64,000 bases of DNA from Bacteroidaceae bacterium (GTDB lineage: Bacteria; Bacteroidota; Bacteroidia; Bacteroidales; Bacteroidaceae): NCBI GenBank assembly GCA_024682035.1, contig JAIKZS010000173.1, positions 1 through 64,000 on the forward strand. Direction: 5' to 3'. This document shows positions 1-10,664 of the stretch, one piece after another. The notes beneath the pieces were generated by a model that saw only the letters and a program-made list of their open reading frames with translations, was not told the origin of the DNA and made no database searches. The stretch's first letter is position 1. Each line of letters starts with the position of its first letter. Made by a program: the position numbers and the translations under genes.

Positions 1-31
1 CCCGTTTCTATGTAAATAAAGTGATTATATT

Positions 32-2116
32 ATGTCTATAATTTTTTTAGCTGCTTTACTATCGTTTATCACTCTAACATCACTTGCCAATGATACAAAT
101 ACAATTCAGCAAGATAGCACGGCAATAAGGCGCATGGGACAAAATCCCGATGTAACTAAGGAATTCGAATTAAATCCTGTAGTTGTAACAGGTACCGGTA
201 CACACCAGCGTTTGAAAAACACCACTGCTCCTGTAGCTGTGGTAACAGCCAACGAAATAAAACGTGCCGGCATCATGGATTTCCAGCAAGCTATGACTAT
301 GATGATTCCATCTCTTTCATTTAATCCCACATCAATGGGTTCTTATCTTATGATGAACGGGTTGGGCAACAAATATGTGCTGATTCTTATAAATGGCCAC
401 AAACTCATTGGTGATGTGTCTAACAACATCGACCTCGAACGAATAGACATGAGTCGCGTAAAACGCATTGAGGTACTTAATGGGGCTGCATCATCTATCT
501 ATGGTTCTGATGCTATAGCCGGTGTAATCAACATCATTACCAACGATCCAGAAGATGAAATAACATTTACCAGCAATAGCAAATACAGCGGAAAAGGCCA
601 ATACACACAAGATGTAAATCTCGATATTGCCAAAGGCAAATTTGGTTCATCTACAGCTTTTAGACATACCCAAGCCAATAACTGGCAGAACTCTCCTTAC
701 GAGACAGTCAAAGAGAAAGATGGCACTATCAGCTTGCGCGAAACCGTCTATCCCATGTCATTTGGCTATCACTCAAATTCAGTAAATCATAAATTTACAT
801 TCAAGCCAAATGACAAACTATCGTTCTATGCCAGCGGCAATTATTATTGGAAATTAACCAACCGCCCTCCTAAGGTGAAAGGTACTAATGGTGGCTTTAA
901 TTATGACCTTCACAACGAATCGTGGCGATTTGAAGGAGGAGGTTTATACCGCATAGACAACAAGAACTCTATCAAGTTGGACCTCACAGCTGATAATTAT
1001 AAAGGTAGTCACAAATTTATTACAGATTATCAAAGTTATAAACCAGGTGACTATACCATGAGTAAGCATCAGAAATATTATAACGCTGAAATGCGCGGCA
1101 TTTTCCATTTTACAGAAAACAGTAACACTGTGTTTGGTTTGAATACCCGCCAGGACAAACTGAAATCATCCAGCGGTAATGTAGAAGGTTCTGCTTATAC
1201 CCTTTCTGCTTACGCACAACATGAGGTAAAATGGAAGGCATTCAAAGCTACTGTTGGTGCACGTTATGACTACCACGAACTTGCAGGCAGTCATTTCAGC
1301 CCGAAAGCTACCCTTATGTACTCCATTGGAGGCTTTAACCTGCGAGCTACTTATGCACATGGTTTCCTGTCGCCACAATTAAGTGAGTTGTATTACAAAT
1401 ACTACAATGACAATGCGGGTAAAAAGCCTACAATCACAATTGGCAACAAAGAATTAAAAGCGGGTAAGAGCAACTATGTATCACTGAATGCTGAATATAG
1501 GACCGACAAATTCAGTGTGTCGGTAACTGGGTATCTGAACTACCTGAACGACATGATTACCCGTAAGTCCTATCCTATTACTGATGAAGTGATTGATTGG
1601 TCACGCAAAAATCTGCAATTAACAGAAGAACAAATAGCTCGTCTGGAAGACTACAGCATTTATGTTAACTTTGACCGGGCTATCATTCGTGGTGTGCAAG
1701 TTGACGCTTCTGCCAACCTTTTCCCAGGTTTTATTGTTAGCGGAAACTATAGCTACACTTATTCTCGTGGTAAACTTGATGGTGTGTGGCAGAACATAGA
1801 ACGCAGCATTCGTCACACGGGGACCATTGCTGCTAACTACTCTCACAGTTGGGGTTATTACCGTTTAAATATTAACCTGAATGGCCGTTTACAAAGCAAG
1901 CGTTTGTTTCCCGACGAAGACGATGCGCCTGGATATGGTCTTTGGAACATCAATACTCGCCACACATTCGATCATCTGAAACATGTTCAGTTGGAACCAA
2001 GTATCGGTATCGACAATATCTTTAACAAGAAAGACTGCCGTCCAAAGGGTGTCAACTATGCTTTGCTTTCACCTGGCAGAATGATCACTATAGGATTGAA
2101 TATTAAATTTAAATAA
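32..2116 (+). CDS. btuB: TonB-dependent outer membrane receptor, probably cobalamin/corrinoid (BtuB-like)
   Basis: Plug-domain motifs (NPVVVTGTGTHQRLKNT, RIEVLNGAASSIYGSDAIAGVINIIT), C-terminal beta-barrel ending in F-K; first gene of the cobalamin cluster. Confidence 0.85.
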   Translation: MSIIFLAALLSFITLTSLANDTNTIQQDSTAIRRMGQNPDVTKEFELNPVVVTGTGTHQRLKNTTAPVAVVTANEIKRAGIMDFQQAMTMMIPSLSFNPTSMGSYLMMNGLGNKYVLILINGHKLIGDVSNNIDLERIDMSRVKRIEVLNGAASSIYGSDAIAGVINIITNDPEDEITFTSNSKYSGKGQYTQDVNLDIAKGKFGSSTAFRHTQANNWQNSPYETVKEKDGTISLRETVYPMSFGYHSNSVNHKFTFKPNDKLSFYASGNYYWKLTNRPPKVKGTNGGFNYDLHNESWRFEGGGLYRIDNKNSIKLDLTADNYKGSHKFITDYQSYKPGDYTMSKHQKYYNAEMRGIFHFTENSNTVFGLNTRQDKLKSSSGNVEGSAYTLSAYAQHEVKWKAFKATVGARYDYHELAGSHFSPKATLMYSIGGFNLRATYAHGFLSPQLSELYYKYYNDNAGKKPTITIGNKELKAGKSNYVSLNAEYRTDKFSVSVTGYLNYLNDMITRKSYPITDEVIDWSRKNLQLTEEQIARLEDYSIYVNFDRAIIRGVQVDASANLFPGFIVSGNYSYTYSRGKLDGVWQNIERSIRHTGTIAANYSHSWGYYRLNINLNGRLQSKRLFPDEDDAPGYGLWNINTRHTFDHLKHVQLEPSIGIDNIFNKKDCRPKGVNYALLSPGRMITIGLNIKFK

Positions 2117-2128
2117 CCCATAATAAAC

Positions 2129-2947
2129 ATGAAAAAAATTTGTTTATTTGCCATATTGCTGTGTGTCAGCATCATTACATTTGCACAAGCTGATAAGACT
2201 GCAATCTTGATGGTGCACTTTGGTACTACAGAGCCTGAAGGTAGAACTTTGTCATTAGAAACAGTGAATAACGATGTAAAGGCTGCTTTCCCCGATATGG
2301 AAGTCAGACAAGCTTATGCGTCTGCTATTATCAGAAATATCTGGGGTAAACGAGGCGAGCGCATCTACAGTCCACAAGAAGCATTGATGCAGTTACGTGC
2401 GGACGGTTACGAACACGTTTACGTACAAAGCACCACATTGATGGAAGGTTACGAAATGACCTATCTTAGAGAAACGATTGCCTCTCTACGACCATTCTTC
2501 AAAGAGTTGGTAGCAGGTAATCCCCTACTATACAGTGTAGAAGATTGCAAAGAAGTGTTGAGAATTTTATCTGTCGATGCTGCAGCGAAAAACCAATCAG
2601 TTGTGTTGGTTGGTCACGGAACCACCCATCCTTCTACCGCAGTTTATGCAATGATGCAAACTATGCTGCAAGAGACTGGTCAAAACAATTGGTATGTCTC
2701 CACCATCGAAGGTTATCCTACACAAGATATGACTTTGAAAAAACTTAAGCAAGACAAAGTGAAAAAAGTAGAGCTTCGCCCATTGTTACTTACTGCAGGT
2801 GATCATGCAAGAAATGACATTGCCAAAGAATGGAAAGAACTTTTCGAGCAACAAGGTTTCGAAGTATCTATCAAACTGCAAGGGTTAGGTGAATTCAAAG
2901 CCATCAGAGACATTTATATCCAACATATTAAAAATATGTTGAAGTAA
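2129..2947 (+). CDS. cbiK: Sirohydrochlorin cobaltochelatase CbiK with N-terminal signal peptide
   Basis: CbiK motifs VGHGTTHPSTAVYAMM and LRPLLLTAGDHARNDIA; N-terminus MKKICLFAILLCVSIITFAQA looks like a cleavable signal peptide. Confidence 0.88.
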   Translation: MKKICLFAILLCVSIITFAQADKTAILMVHFGTTEPEGRTLSLETVNNDVKAAFPDMEVRQAYASAIIRNIWGKRGERIYSPQEALMQLRADGYEHVYVQSTTLMEGYEMTYLRETIASLRPFFKELVAGNPLLYSVEDCKEVLRILSVDAAAKNQSVVLVGHGTTHPSTAVYAMMQTMLQETGQNNWYVSTIEGYPTQDMTLKKLKQDKVKKVELRPLLLTAGDHARNDIAKEWKELFEQQGFEVSIKLQGLGEFKAIRDIYIQHIKNMLK

Positions 2948-3035
2948 ATCACTATTTTTGCAACATACTCACCTCTCAGTAAGTCTGCTTACCGACAACA
3001 GAGAAATCGTTTTTCAATTTAGAAAGATATAACAA

Positions 3036-4451
3036 ATGAAACAACCAAAAATTATTGTAGCAGGCATTGGACCTGGAAATGAAGCCGATATAACCACAGC
3101 TGTCAGAGAAGCCTTGAATGAAGCCGATGTGGTAGTAGGCTATAAATACTATTTCCAGTTTGTCAAGCCTTATCTGCATGAAGGTGCTCAATGCATAGAT
3201 ACTGGCATGAAGAAAGAACGTGACAGAGCCCTGCAAGCTTTTATGCTGGCCGAAGAAGGCCACACCGTTGTGGTCATCAGTTCTGGTGATGCTGGCATCT
3301 ACGGTATGACCCCTTTAATCTTCGAAATGAAGAAAGAGCACAATAGCAATATCGAGGTTGTTTCTATTCCTGGCATCAGTGCTTTCCAAAAAGCAGCTTC
3401 TTTGCTGGGAGCCCCTATCGGTCACGACTTGTGTCTCATATCCTTGAGTGATTTAATGACTCCTTGGGATAAAATTGAAAAACGCATCATAGCTGCAGCC
3501 GAAGCCGATTTCGTAACGGCTGTTTATAACCCTAAGAGTGTGGGCAGATATTGGCAACTCTATCGCCTACAGGAACTCTTCCTGCAGCATGGACGCAGTG
3601 AAGATACTCCAGTAGGTTTTGTGCGGCAGGCAGGACGTCCGGAACAAGAAGTTACTGTAACCACCTTGGCGGCTTTCAATCCTGAAGACGTTGATATGTT
3701 TACTGTTGTTATCATAGGTAACTCACAATCATACAATTGGCAAAACACTATGATTACACCTCGTGGCTATTACCGCAACGAAAACATAGAACCAGCTTTG
3801 AAAGTCGGACAAAGCATCATGATTGAGAGTTTCCGTACCATTGAAAAAGAATTGAAAGACAAAAATATTCCACTGGGTCGTAAATGGTCACTCCTACATG
3901 CTATCCATACCACCGCCGACTTCGATATGGAAAATATTTTATTGGTTGATGACCAAGCAGTTGAAACCCTATATGATGGAGTAGAAAGTGGGCGCATCAA
4001 GCACATCATTACCGATGTAACAATGGTGGTAAGTGGCATCCGAAAGGGAGCCTTGCAACGATTAGGAGTAGATGCAAAATGCTATTTAGACGACCCTCGA
4101 GTTAAGCAAATGGCTGATGAGAAAGGAATTACCCGTACACAAGCAGGCATTCGTCTGGCAGTAGAAGATTTCCCAGAAGATGCAATTTTTGCTTTTGGCA
4201 ACGCCCCCACCGCCTTGATGGAACTGTGTGAATTGATTCGTAAGGGTAAAGCCCATCCGGCTGGCATCATAGCCTCACCTGTTGGTTTTGTGCATGTCAG
4301 AGAATCTAAACATATGGTAAAACCTTTCAAAAATATTCCCAAACTCATTGTGGAAGGTCGCAAGGGAGGCAGCAACTTAGCAGCCACCTTGATTAATTCC
4401 ATCTTGTGTTTTAATGATGCTGCGGCTTTATGGCCGGGAAGGGACCTTTAA
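3036..4451 (+). CDS. Fused precorrin-3B C17-methyltransferase (CobJ/CbiH) and precorrin-8X methylmutase (CbiC/CobH)
   Basis: N-half tetrapyrrole methylase (IIVAGIGPGNEADIT, SSGDAGIYGM, TAVYNPKS); C-half CbiC (ESFRTIEKEL, HTTADFDM, AHPAGIIASPVGFVHVRESK). Confidence 0.9.
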   Translation: MKQPKIIVAGIGPGNEADITTAVREALNEADVVVGYKYYFQFVKPYLHEGAQCIDTGMKKERDRALQAFMLAEEGHTVVVISSGDAGIYGMTPLIFEMKKEHNSNIEVVSIPGISAFQKAASLLGAPIGHDLCLISLSDLMTPWDKIEKRIIAAAEADFVTAVYNPKSVGRYWQLYRLQELFLQHGRSEDTPVGFVRQAGRPEQEVTVTTLAAFNPEDVDMFTVVIIGNSQSYNWQNTMITPRGYYRNENIEPALKVGQSIMIESFRTIEKELKDKNIPLGRKWSLLHAIHTTADFDMENILLVDDQAVETLYDGVESGRIKHIITDVTMVVSGIRKGALQRLGVDAKCYLDDPRVKQMADEKGITRTQAGIRLAVEDFPEDAIFAFGNAPTALMELCELIRKGKAHPAGIIASPVGFVHVRESKHMVKPFKNIPKLIVEGRKGGSNLAATLINSILCFNDAAALWPGRDL

Positions 4452-4540
4452 CCATGAAGGTTGAAGATTTATGTATTTTATCAATAAATCTAATTAGGTA
4501 AACTGAAGCGAGAAACAAAACATTTTATGGGTGAAGAAGC

Positions 4541-5740
4541 ATGAAGAACTTTGTTGTCATAGGACTAAGTGATGCACAGCAACCTTTTTTAGAACCTGCT
4601 GCATTAGCGCATATTGCTAAAGAAAAAGTGTTTAGCGGAGGAAAACGTCACCACGAAATTGTGGCCAATTTACTGCCAGACGATGCCGTTTGGATTGACA
4701 TTACTGTACCACTTTCCAATGTCTTTAAACAATATGAGGATCTTTTTCGCACGCATCAAACCATCGTAGTTTTTGCTTCAGGCGACCCGTTGTTCTTCGG
4801 TTTTGCTAACACCATTCTGCGTGAGATGCCCAATGCCTCCATAGAGCTCATCCCTTCTTTTAATTCCTTACAAACATTGGCCCACCGCATACTGATGCCT
4901 TATCACGACATGCGTATAGTTTCACTCACCGGTCGTCCGTGGCATGAATTCGACAGAGCATTGATTGAAAGAGTCCCCAAGATAGGTGTGCTAACCGACA
5001 ACCGGGAACATACTCCAGGCAGCATTGCCCAGCGCATGCTTGATTTTGGATACGACCAATACAAAATGTGTGTAGGGGAACATTTAGGCAATCCAGAAGT
5101 CGAGCGAGTCACCCATCTCACTTTGTCTGAAGCCAGTCAGCAATCATTTAGCAGTCCTAATTGCATCATCCTGCAAGCGGCACAGACTAAACCAAGATTA
5201 TTCGGAATTCCCGACAATCAGTTTGCTATTTTGGAAGGACGCCCCAGAATGATTACCAAAGCCCCTATCCGACTGCTGTCATTGCAAACTCTTGATTTAT
5301 ATCAGAAACATACACTGTGGGACATTGGTTTCTGTACAGGTTCTATCAGTATTGAAGCAAAGCTGCAGTTTCCACATCTCCAAATAGTTGCGTTTGAAGT
5401 TCGACAGGAAGGAAAGGCCCTTATGCAAACCAATACTCAGCGATTTGGAGCTCCCGGCATCATTAGTTTAATAGGCGATTTCCTTACACAAGACCTTAGT
5501 TCACTGCCCCAGCCCGATGCCGTATTCATAGGAGGACATAACGGTCAACTTCCTCTTATGCTGGAACGCATCAAGAGCGTCTTATTACCTGGTGGTTGTG
5601 TTGTGTTCAATTCCGTTAGCAAAGACAGTCAACAAGCTTTCAAAGAAGCAGCAACCACACAAGGTTTTGCTTTGCAACCATCTATGCATGTTGCACTCAA
5701 CGATTATAACCCCATAGAAATTATAAAAGCTACGTTATGA
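4541..5740 (+). CDS. cobL: Precorrin-6Y C5,15-methyltransferase (CbiE-CbiT / CobL fusion)
   Basis: N-terminal CbiE-like methylase (VVFASGDPLFFGF) and C-terminal SAM methyltransferase (LWDIGFCTGSISIEA). Confidence 0.88.
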   Translation: MKNFVVIGLSDAQQPFLEPAALAHIAKEKVFSGGKRHHEIVANLLPDDAVWIDITVPLSNVFKQYEDLFRTHQTIVVFASGDPLFFGFANTILREMPNASIELIPSFNSLQTLAHRILMPYHDMRIVSLTGRPWHEFDRALIERVPKIGVLTDNREHTPGSIAQRMLDFGYDQYKMCVGEHLGNPEVERVTHLTLSEASQQSFSSPNCIILQAAQTKPRLFGIPDNQFAILEGRPRMITKAPIRLLSLQTLDLYQKHTLWDIGFCTGSISIEAKLQFPHLQIVAFEVRQEGKALMQTNTQRFGAPGIISLIGDFLTQDLSSLPQPDAVFIGGHNGQLPLMLERIKSVLLPGGCVVFNSVSKDSQQAFKEAATTQGFALQPSMHVALNDYNPIEIIKATL

Positions 5741-7524
5741 AAATAGCAATAATTTACATAAACGAAACGGGTAAAAATATAGCTGCCACCCTATGCCAAC
5801 AATTCAAAGGAGAATTACTAAATCGAACACAGGTTGGCAATATGTGGGAAAACTACGATGCTTTTGTCTTTATCGGAGCCATGGGCATTTGTGTTCGTAC
5901 CATCGCTCCGTATATAAAAGACAAACACACAGATCCTGCAGTGGTATGTATAGACAGTCTGGGTAAACAAGTCATCTCTGTGCTGTCAGGACATGTTGGC
6001 GGTGCTAACGAACTCACCCAGCAAATTGCCAATGCTTTAGGGGCTATACCCGTTATCACTACGCAAAGTGACATCAGCGGTCTTTGGGCGCTTGACACGT
6101 TTGAGAAACGTTTTGACTGGTCGATAGCTTCCGATTTATGGGGTGATGACATGAATAAGATTATTGCCACTTTTGTGAGCGGTCAGCCCACCGCTTTACT
6201 ACTCGAAGCACACGACGATGGTACTGATTATCTGGAGAGTACCCTCCCATCACACGTTAGTATTGTCAACAGCATGGACGAAGTGATAGCCAGCAAATAC
6301 AAACTGGTCATCATCGTTTCTCCCTTTATGCATTCAGCTCCCGACGGAGTATTAGAGCTCCATTTTGTACCTATGATAGGTACCATAGGTTTTGGATTGG
6401 CGCACCAAGCATCCAATCCCCTTGAGATCTACGATGAAATAGATCAGGCATTTGCCGAAAAGGGGGTGCTGCCCTGCTCGCATCATTACTGTACAATTGA
6501 TGTGAAAGCCGACGAACCTTTTGTCGAAGTATTAAAAAATGAATACGGAAATAAAGTTACTTTCTTTACAGCCGAACAATTAGCCCAAGTGGAAGTGCCC
6601 CACCCCAGCGATACGGTATTGAAGCATGTGGGTACTCCCAGTGTCTGCGAGGCAGCTGCTATTTTGGGTTCAAATAAAGGAAAACTGATCATTGAAAAAG
6701 TGAAAGGCAAAAACTGGACGGCAGCACTGGCCATTGATTATGCCCATTTGCGTACGCCCAAGCACGGACACATTGAGATTGTTGGCGCTGGACCAGGCGA
6801 TCCCGATCTGGTATCTGTTCGCGGCAGGAAATTGTTAGAGAAAGCTGATTTGATTTTATATGCAGGCAGTTTGGTTCCCAAAGAGTTAACAGAATGCCAT
6901 AAACCTGGCGCCACCGTTCTCAGTTCTGCATCAATGGCTTTAGAAGAGCAAGTAAACCTCATGAAGAAATTTTACGATGATGGCAAATACATTGTTCGCT
7001 TACACACCGGCGACCCCTGTATCTTTGGCGCTATTCAAGAGCAAATGAATTATTTCGACCAATGGGGACTTGACTATCACATCACGCCCGGCATATCTTC
7101 ATTTTTGGCTGCTGCAGCTGAACTGCGTTCACAATTCACAATACCTGAGCGTGTGCAAACCATTATTCTCACACGAGGAGAAGGCCGAACACCTATGCCC
7201 GACAAAGAGAAGTTGCACCTTTTGGCCCGCTCTCAAAGCACTATGTGCATCTTCCTGAGTGCTGCCATTGTTGATGATGTGCAACGTGAACTTCTTCAGG
7301 AATATCCTGAAAACACACCCGTAGCAGCTTGCTATCACCTTACTTGGAAAGATCAGCGCATTTATCGCGGAGAATTGAAAGATTTAGCTAAAATCGTAAA
7401 AGATAATAAGCTAACGCTCACCACCATGCTGGTAGTTGGTGATGCCATCGATAATCGCCACGGACTGTCGGAATTGTATAACAAACAGTTCACGCATTTG
7501 TTCAGGAAAGGTGAAGATAAATAA
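5737..7524 (+). CDS. Fused CbiG (cobalt-precorrin-5A hydrolase) and precorrin-4 C11-methyltransferase (CobM/CbiF)
   Basis: CbiG motifs (FIGAMGICVRTIAPYIKDKHTDPAVVCID, VISVLSGHVGGANELT) then CobM (VGAGPGDPDLVSVRGRKLLEKADLILYAGSLV, RLHTGDPCIFGA); overlaps upstream stop by 4 nt. Confidence 0.9.
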   Translation: MKIAIIYINETGKNIAATLCQQFKGELLNRTQVGNMWENYDAFVFIGAMGICVRTIAPYIKDKHTDPAVVCIDSLGKQVISVLSGHVGGANELTQQIANALGAIPVITTQSDISGLWALDTFEKRFDWSIASDLWGDDMNKIIATFVSGQPTALLLEAHDDGTDYLESTLPSHVSIVNSMDEVIASKYKLVIIVSPFMHSAPDGVLELHFVPMIGTIGFGLAHQASNPLEIYDEIDQAFAEKGVLPCSHHYCTIDVKADEPFVEVLKNEYGNKVTFFTAEQLAQVEVPHPSDTVLKHVGTPSVCEAAAILGSNKGKLIIEKVKGKNWTAALAIDYAHLRTPKHGHIEIVGAGPGDPDLVSVRGRKLLEKADLILYAGSLVPKELTECHKPGATVLSSASMALEEQVNLMKKFYDDGKYIVRLHTGDPCIFGAIQEQMNYFDQWGLDYHITPGISSFLAAAAELRSQFTIPERVQTIILTRGEGRTPMPDKEKLHLLARSQSTMCIFLSAAIVDDVQRELLQEYPENTPVAACYHLTWKDQRIYRGELKDLAKIVKDNKLTLTTMLVVGDAIDNRHGLSELYNKQFTHLFRKGEDK

Positions 7525-7560
7525 ATAGACATATCCTAAAAATAGAATAAAAAGGAAGGT

Positions 7561-9477
7561 ATGATTTTAGTATTTGGAGGTACAACCGAAGGAAGGATCG
7601 CTATCAAAAAGCTCGAAGAAGCAGGCAATCCTTACTACTACTCAACGCGAGGCGACGAGCAGGAAGTTGTACTCCAACACGGTCACCGCCTCAAAGGAGC
7701 AATGGATGCTGACAAGCTCACTACTTTCTGCAAAGAACATGGAATTCAATTACTCATTGATGCCGCACACCCCTTTGCAGAAGTGTTGCACCAAACGGTA
7801 GCCCATGTAGCTTCTACCTTATCCTTGCCAGCCATTCGTTTCGAGCGTATCTTTCCTCCCAGAGATCCAGCCATTATTTGGTGTAACGATTACCAAGATG
7901 CCATTGAACAGGTTCAAGCTAAAGGCATTCAACATTTGCTGGCACTCACCGGTGTACAAACTATTTCTAAGCTCAAGCCACTTGTTGAGCAAGGAGTAGA
8001 TTGCTATTTCCGTATTCTTAACCGTGAAAATTCATTTAAAATTGCCCACGAACAAGGCATAGAAGACAACCACCTTTTATTATATAGTGAGAATGCCCAT
8101 TTCTCTAAGCTACAAGAGCAGTTTAACAGAAGCTCAGTACAAGGACAGCAGAAAGGCATTGAAACGCTATGTGATGGAATGATTACCAAAGAAAGCGGAC
8201 TAACTGGTGGTTTTCAAGAAAAAGTAAACGAAGCGAAAGAGCGTGGCATGCAAATATTTGCAGTTTGCCGCCCCATTACTCCCTCCGTCTTCCACATTGT
8301 TAATGGTGAACACGGACTGCGCCGAATGGTCGAGAAACTCCTGCCTGAGTTTTATCCCTTGCACAGCGGCATCACCACAGGGACCTGTGCCACAGCCGCT
8401 TCTGTTGCCGCCTTGCATCAGCTGACTGGGCAACAACCACCTACAGTACCCGTTGTTCTGCCCAATGGCGAAACCATACATATTGATGTGCATTATGCTA
8501 ATCAGTATGCTTATGTACTGAAAGACAGCGGCGATGACCCCGACGTTACCAAAGGCATTGAGATCAGAGCATCCATTGATCTTTTGTCACCTGATACTTC
8601 ATTGACTGCAGAAGACCTGGCAGACGATGATAATCTCATGCCTCATATTCTCGTCAGAGGAGGCGAAGGCATTGGTCGCATCACGCTACCGGGATTCGAT
8701 TATCCTATTGGTTCAGCTGCCATCAACAAAGTACCTCGACAAATGATTCGCCAGAACATAAGACTCTCGTTGGCTCATCAACACCTTGCGGCGCAATTAA
8801 CAATAAAAAAAGATGGATTCAACTTCACCGGTTCACCTCAACAGCCACCCACGCTGCAAGTAACAATTGCAATACCCGAGGGAGTTGAGTTAGCCCACCG
8901 CACCTTCAATCCTCGTTTAGGCATCGTTGGTGGCATCTCAGTTGTGGGCGTATCAGGCATCATTCAGCCTTTCAGCATTGAAGGCTTTATCAACTCTATC
9001 AGGAAGTGCATAGGTGTAGCTAAAGCTATGGAATGCAAGCACATAGTGCTTCATTCAGGAGCCAAGAGCCAGCACCTTTTAGAGCTCAACCATCCTAATC
9101 TGCCTACGCAAGCTTTTGTAGAATATGGCAATTATGTGGGCGAAGCCCTACGGTTGGCCAGCGAACAGCAAATTCCTCAGGTAACGATAGGCATTATGTT
9201 GGGAAAAGCCGTTAAACTGGCAGAAGGACATCTGGATACACATAGCCGCAAGGCCACTATGAACAAAAAATTCATCAAGGAAATGATGCGCGAAGCTGGA
9301 TGTGCAGCAGCACATTTGCAACTTATCGACAACTTGAATATGGCGCGCGACCTTATTAAAATCCTGCCGGGACAAGAACTGGATGCCTTTGCCCAAGTAG
9401 TCATACAGCATTGTTACCGGCATTGTGCTCCTCTTTTACCCAATGGGAAATTAGACATAGAATTTGTAAAAGAATAA
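7561..9477 (+). CDS. Fused precorrin-6A reductase (CobK/CbiJ) and cobalt-precorrin-5B C1-methyltransferase (CbiD)
   Basis: N-half ILVFGGTTEGR, LIDAAHPFA; C-half LHSGITTGTCATAASVAAL, TFNPRLGIVGGISVVGVSGII typical of CbiD. Confidence 0.9.
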   Translation: MILVFGGTTEGRIAIKKLEEAGNPYYYSTRGDEQEVVLQHGHRLKGAMDADKLTTFCKEHGIQLLIDAAHPFAEVLHQTVAHVASTLSLPAIRFERIFPPRDPAIIWCNDYQDAIEQVQAKGIQHLLALTGVQTISKLKPLVEQGVDCYFRILNRENSFKIAHEQGIEDNHLLLYSENAHFSKLQEQFNRSSVQGQQKGIETLCDGMITKESGLTGGFQEKVNEAKERGMQIFAVCRPITPSVFHIVNGEHGLRRMVEKLLPEFYPLHSGITTGTCATAASVAALHQLTGQQPPTVPVVLPNGETIHIDVHYANQYAYVLKDSGDDPDVTKGIEIRASIDLLSPDTSLTAEDLADDDNLMPHILVRGGEGIGRITLPGFDYPIGSAAINKVPRQMIRQNIRLSLAHQHLAAQLTIKKDGFNFTGSPQQPPTLQVTIAIPEGVELAHRTFNPRLGIVGGISVVGVSGIIQPFSIEGFINSIRKCIGVAKAMECKHIVLHSGAKSQHLLELNHPNLPTQAFVEYGNYVGEALRLASEQQIPQVTIGIMLGKAVKLAEGHLDTHSRKATMNKKFIKEMMREAGCAAAHLQLIDNLNMARDLIKILPGQELDAFAQVVIQHCYRHCAPLLPNGKLDIEFVKE

Positions 9478-9485
9478 AGAAATAT

Positions 9486-10664
9486 ATGAATAACATTATC
9501 AAAACACTCGGTTTATGTTTGTTAGCTTGCCTCATTTGTTCCTGTAAAGGCAAGAAAGCCACTATCGAAGGCGAAGGTCAACAGCCAGATCAAGGCACAG
9601 TCCAAAGTGCCAATAGCAAGACTACTGAAAAAATAGAGTTAGCCTATGCGCAAGGATTTAAAGTAAAAGATTTAGCTGAAGGTATTCGCTTGCTTGACAT
9701 TCAAGACCCACAGAATGAAGCTTCTAACGCTTGGCATTTTGCCTTAGTTCCTAAAGATTTACAATCGTTCGAGGTACCCAAAGACTATACCGTTATTCGC
9801 ACGCCCATCAGTACAGCCATTTGCATGACGATGCTGCAATTGGCTGACTTCATTGCTCTTGATGCTTTAGACCAAGTATCAGGTATTACCAGTACCCGTA
9901 ATTTGTTCAATGAAGATGTGCTGCAGCGTGTGGAAAATGGGAAAATTCTTTCTATTGGTTCTGAAGGCTATTTCGACGCTGAAATTGTAATGGCTGCTAA
10001 TCCTGATGTTATCTTTATTTCTCCTTTTAAACGTGGTGGCTACGAGGCTATTAAACAGACGGGCATTACGCTTGTGCCACATTTAGGTTACAAAGAACTA
10101 CATCCACTCGGACAAGCAGAATGGTTAAAATTCATAGCCTTGTTCATTGACCAAGAAGCCCAGGCTAATACCCTTTATAAGGATATTTGCAAACGTTACG
10201 ACCACATCAAGGAAATGGCTGCTAAGGCAGCATACAGACCCACTGTACTTAGCGGTGAAATGCATGGAGGCAACTGGTATGCTGTGGGTGGTAAGAGTTT
10301 CCTGGCACAGATCTTTGCCGATGCTGGCGCCGATTATGTACTCAAAGACGATCCCAATAGCGGCGGTGTGAACATTGAGTTTGAGAAGTTGTATGCGATG
10401 GCTGCCAATGCCGACTATTGGCGCATTCTTAACAGTTTTCCTGGTGAATTCAGCTATGATGCCTTAAAGGCCAGCGAACCCAGAAACGAGTTATTCAAAG
10501 CTTTCAAAGAACGCCAAGTGATATACTGCAATATGAAACGCAGTCCGTATTACGAAAAGGCACCAGTCGAGCCTGATGTCTTGCTATCCGACTTGGTGTA
10601 TGTGTTCCATCCAGAAGTATTGCCAGCCGATTACAAACCCATATATTACAAGATTTTACCATGA
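9486..10664 (+). CDS. btuF: Cobalamin/iron-siderophore ABC transporter substrate-binding lipoprotein (BtuF-like)
   Basis: Lipoprotein signal LLACLICSC; periplasmic binding protein fold; ATG at 9486 in frame with the longer ORF call starting at 9411. Confidence 0.8.
   Translation: MNNIIKTLGLCLLACLICSCKGKKATIEGEGQQPDQGTVQSANSKTTEKIELAYAQGFKVKDLAEGIRLLDIQDPQNEASNAWHFALVPKDLQSFEVPKDYTVIRTPISTAICMTMLQLADFIALDALDQVSGITSTRNLFNEDVLQRVENGKILSIGSEGYFDAEIVMAANPDVIFISPFKRGGYEAIKQTGITLVPHLGYKELHPLGQAEWLKFIALFIDQEAQANTLYKDICKRYDHIKEMAAKAAYRPTVLSGEMHGGNWYAVGGKSFLAQIFADAGADYVLKDDPNSGGVNIEFEKLYAMAANADYWRILNSFPGEFSYDALKASEPRNELFKAFKERQVIYCNMKRSPYYEKAPVEPDVLLSDLVYVFHPEVLPADYKPIYYKILP

Noticed and set aside
1-31. 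Cobalamin riboswitch upstream of btuB
   Set aside because: Only 31 nt of upstream sequence are in the window; no B12-box could be seen and none was found elsewhere by eye.
9411-9485. N-terminal extension of the BtuF-like ORF
   Set aside because: It overlaps the end of cbiD and precedes a proper lipoprotein signal starting at 9486.
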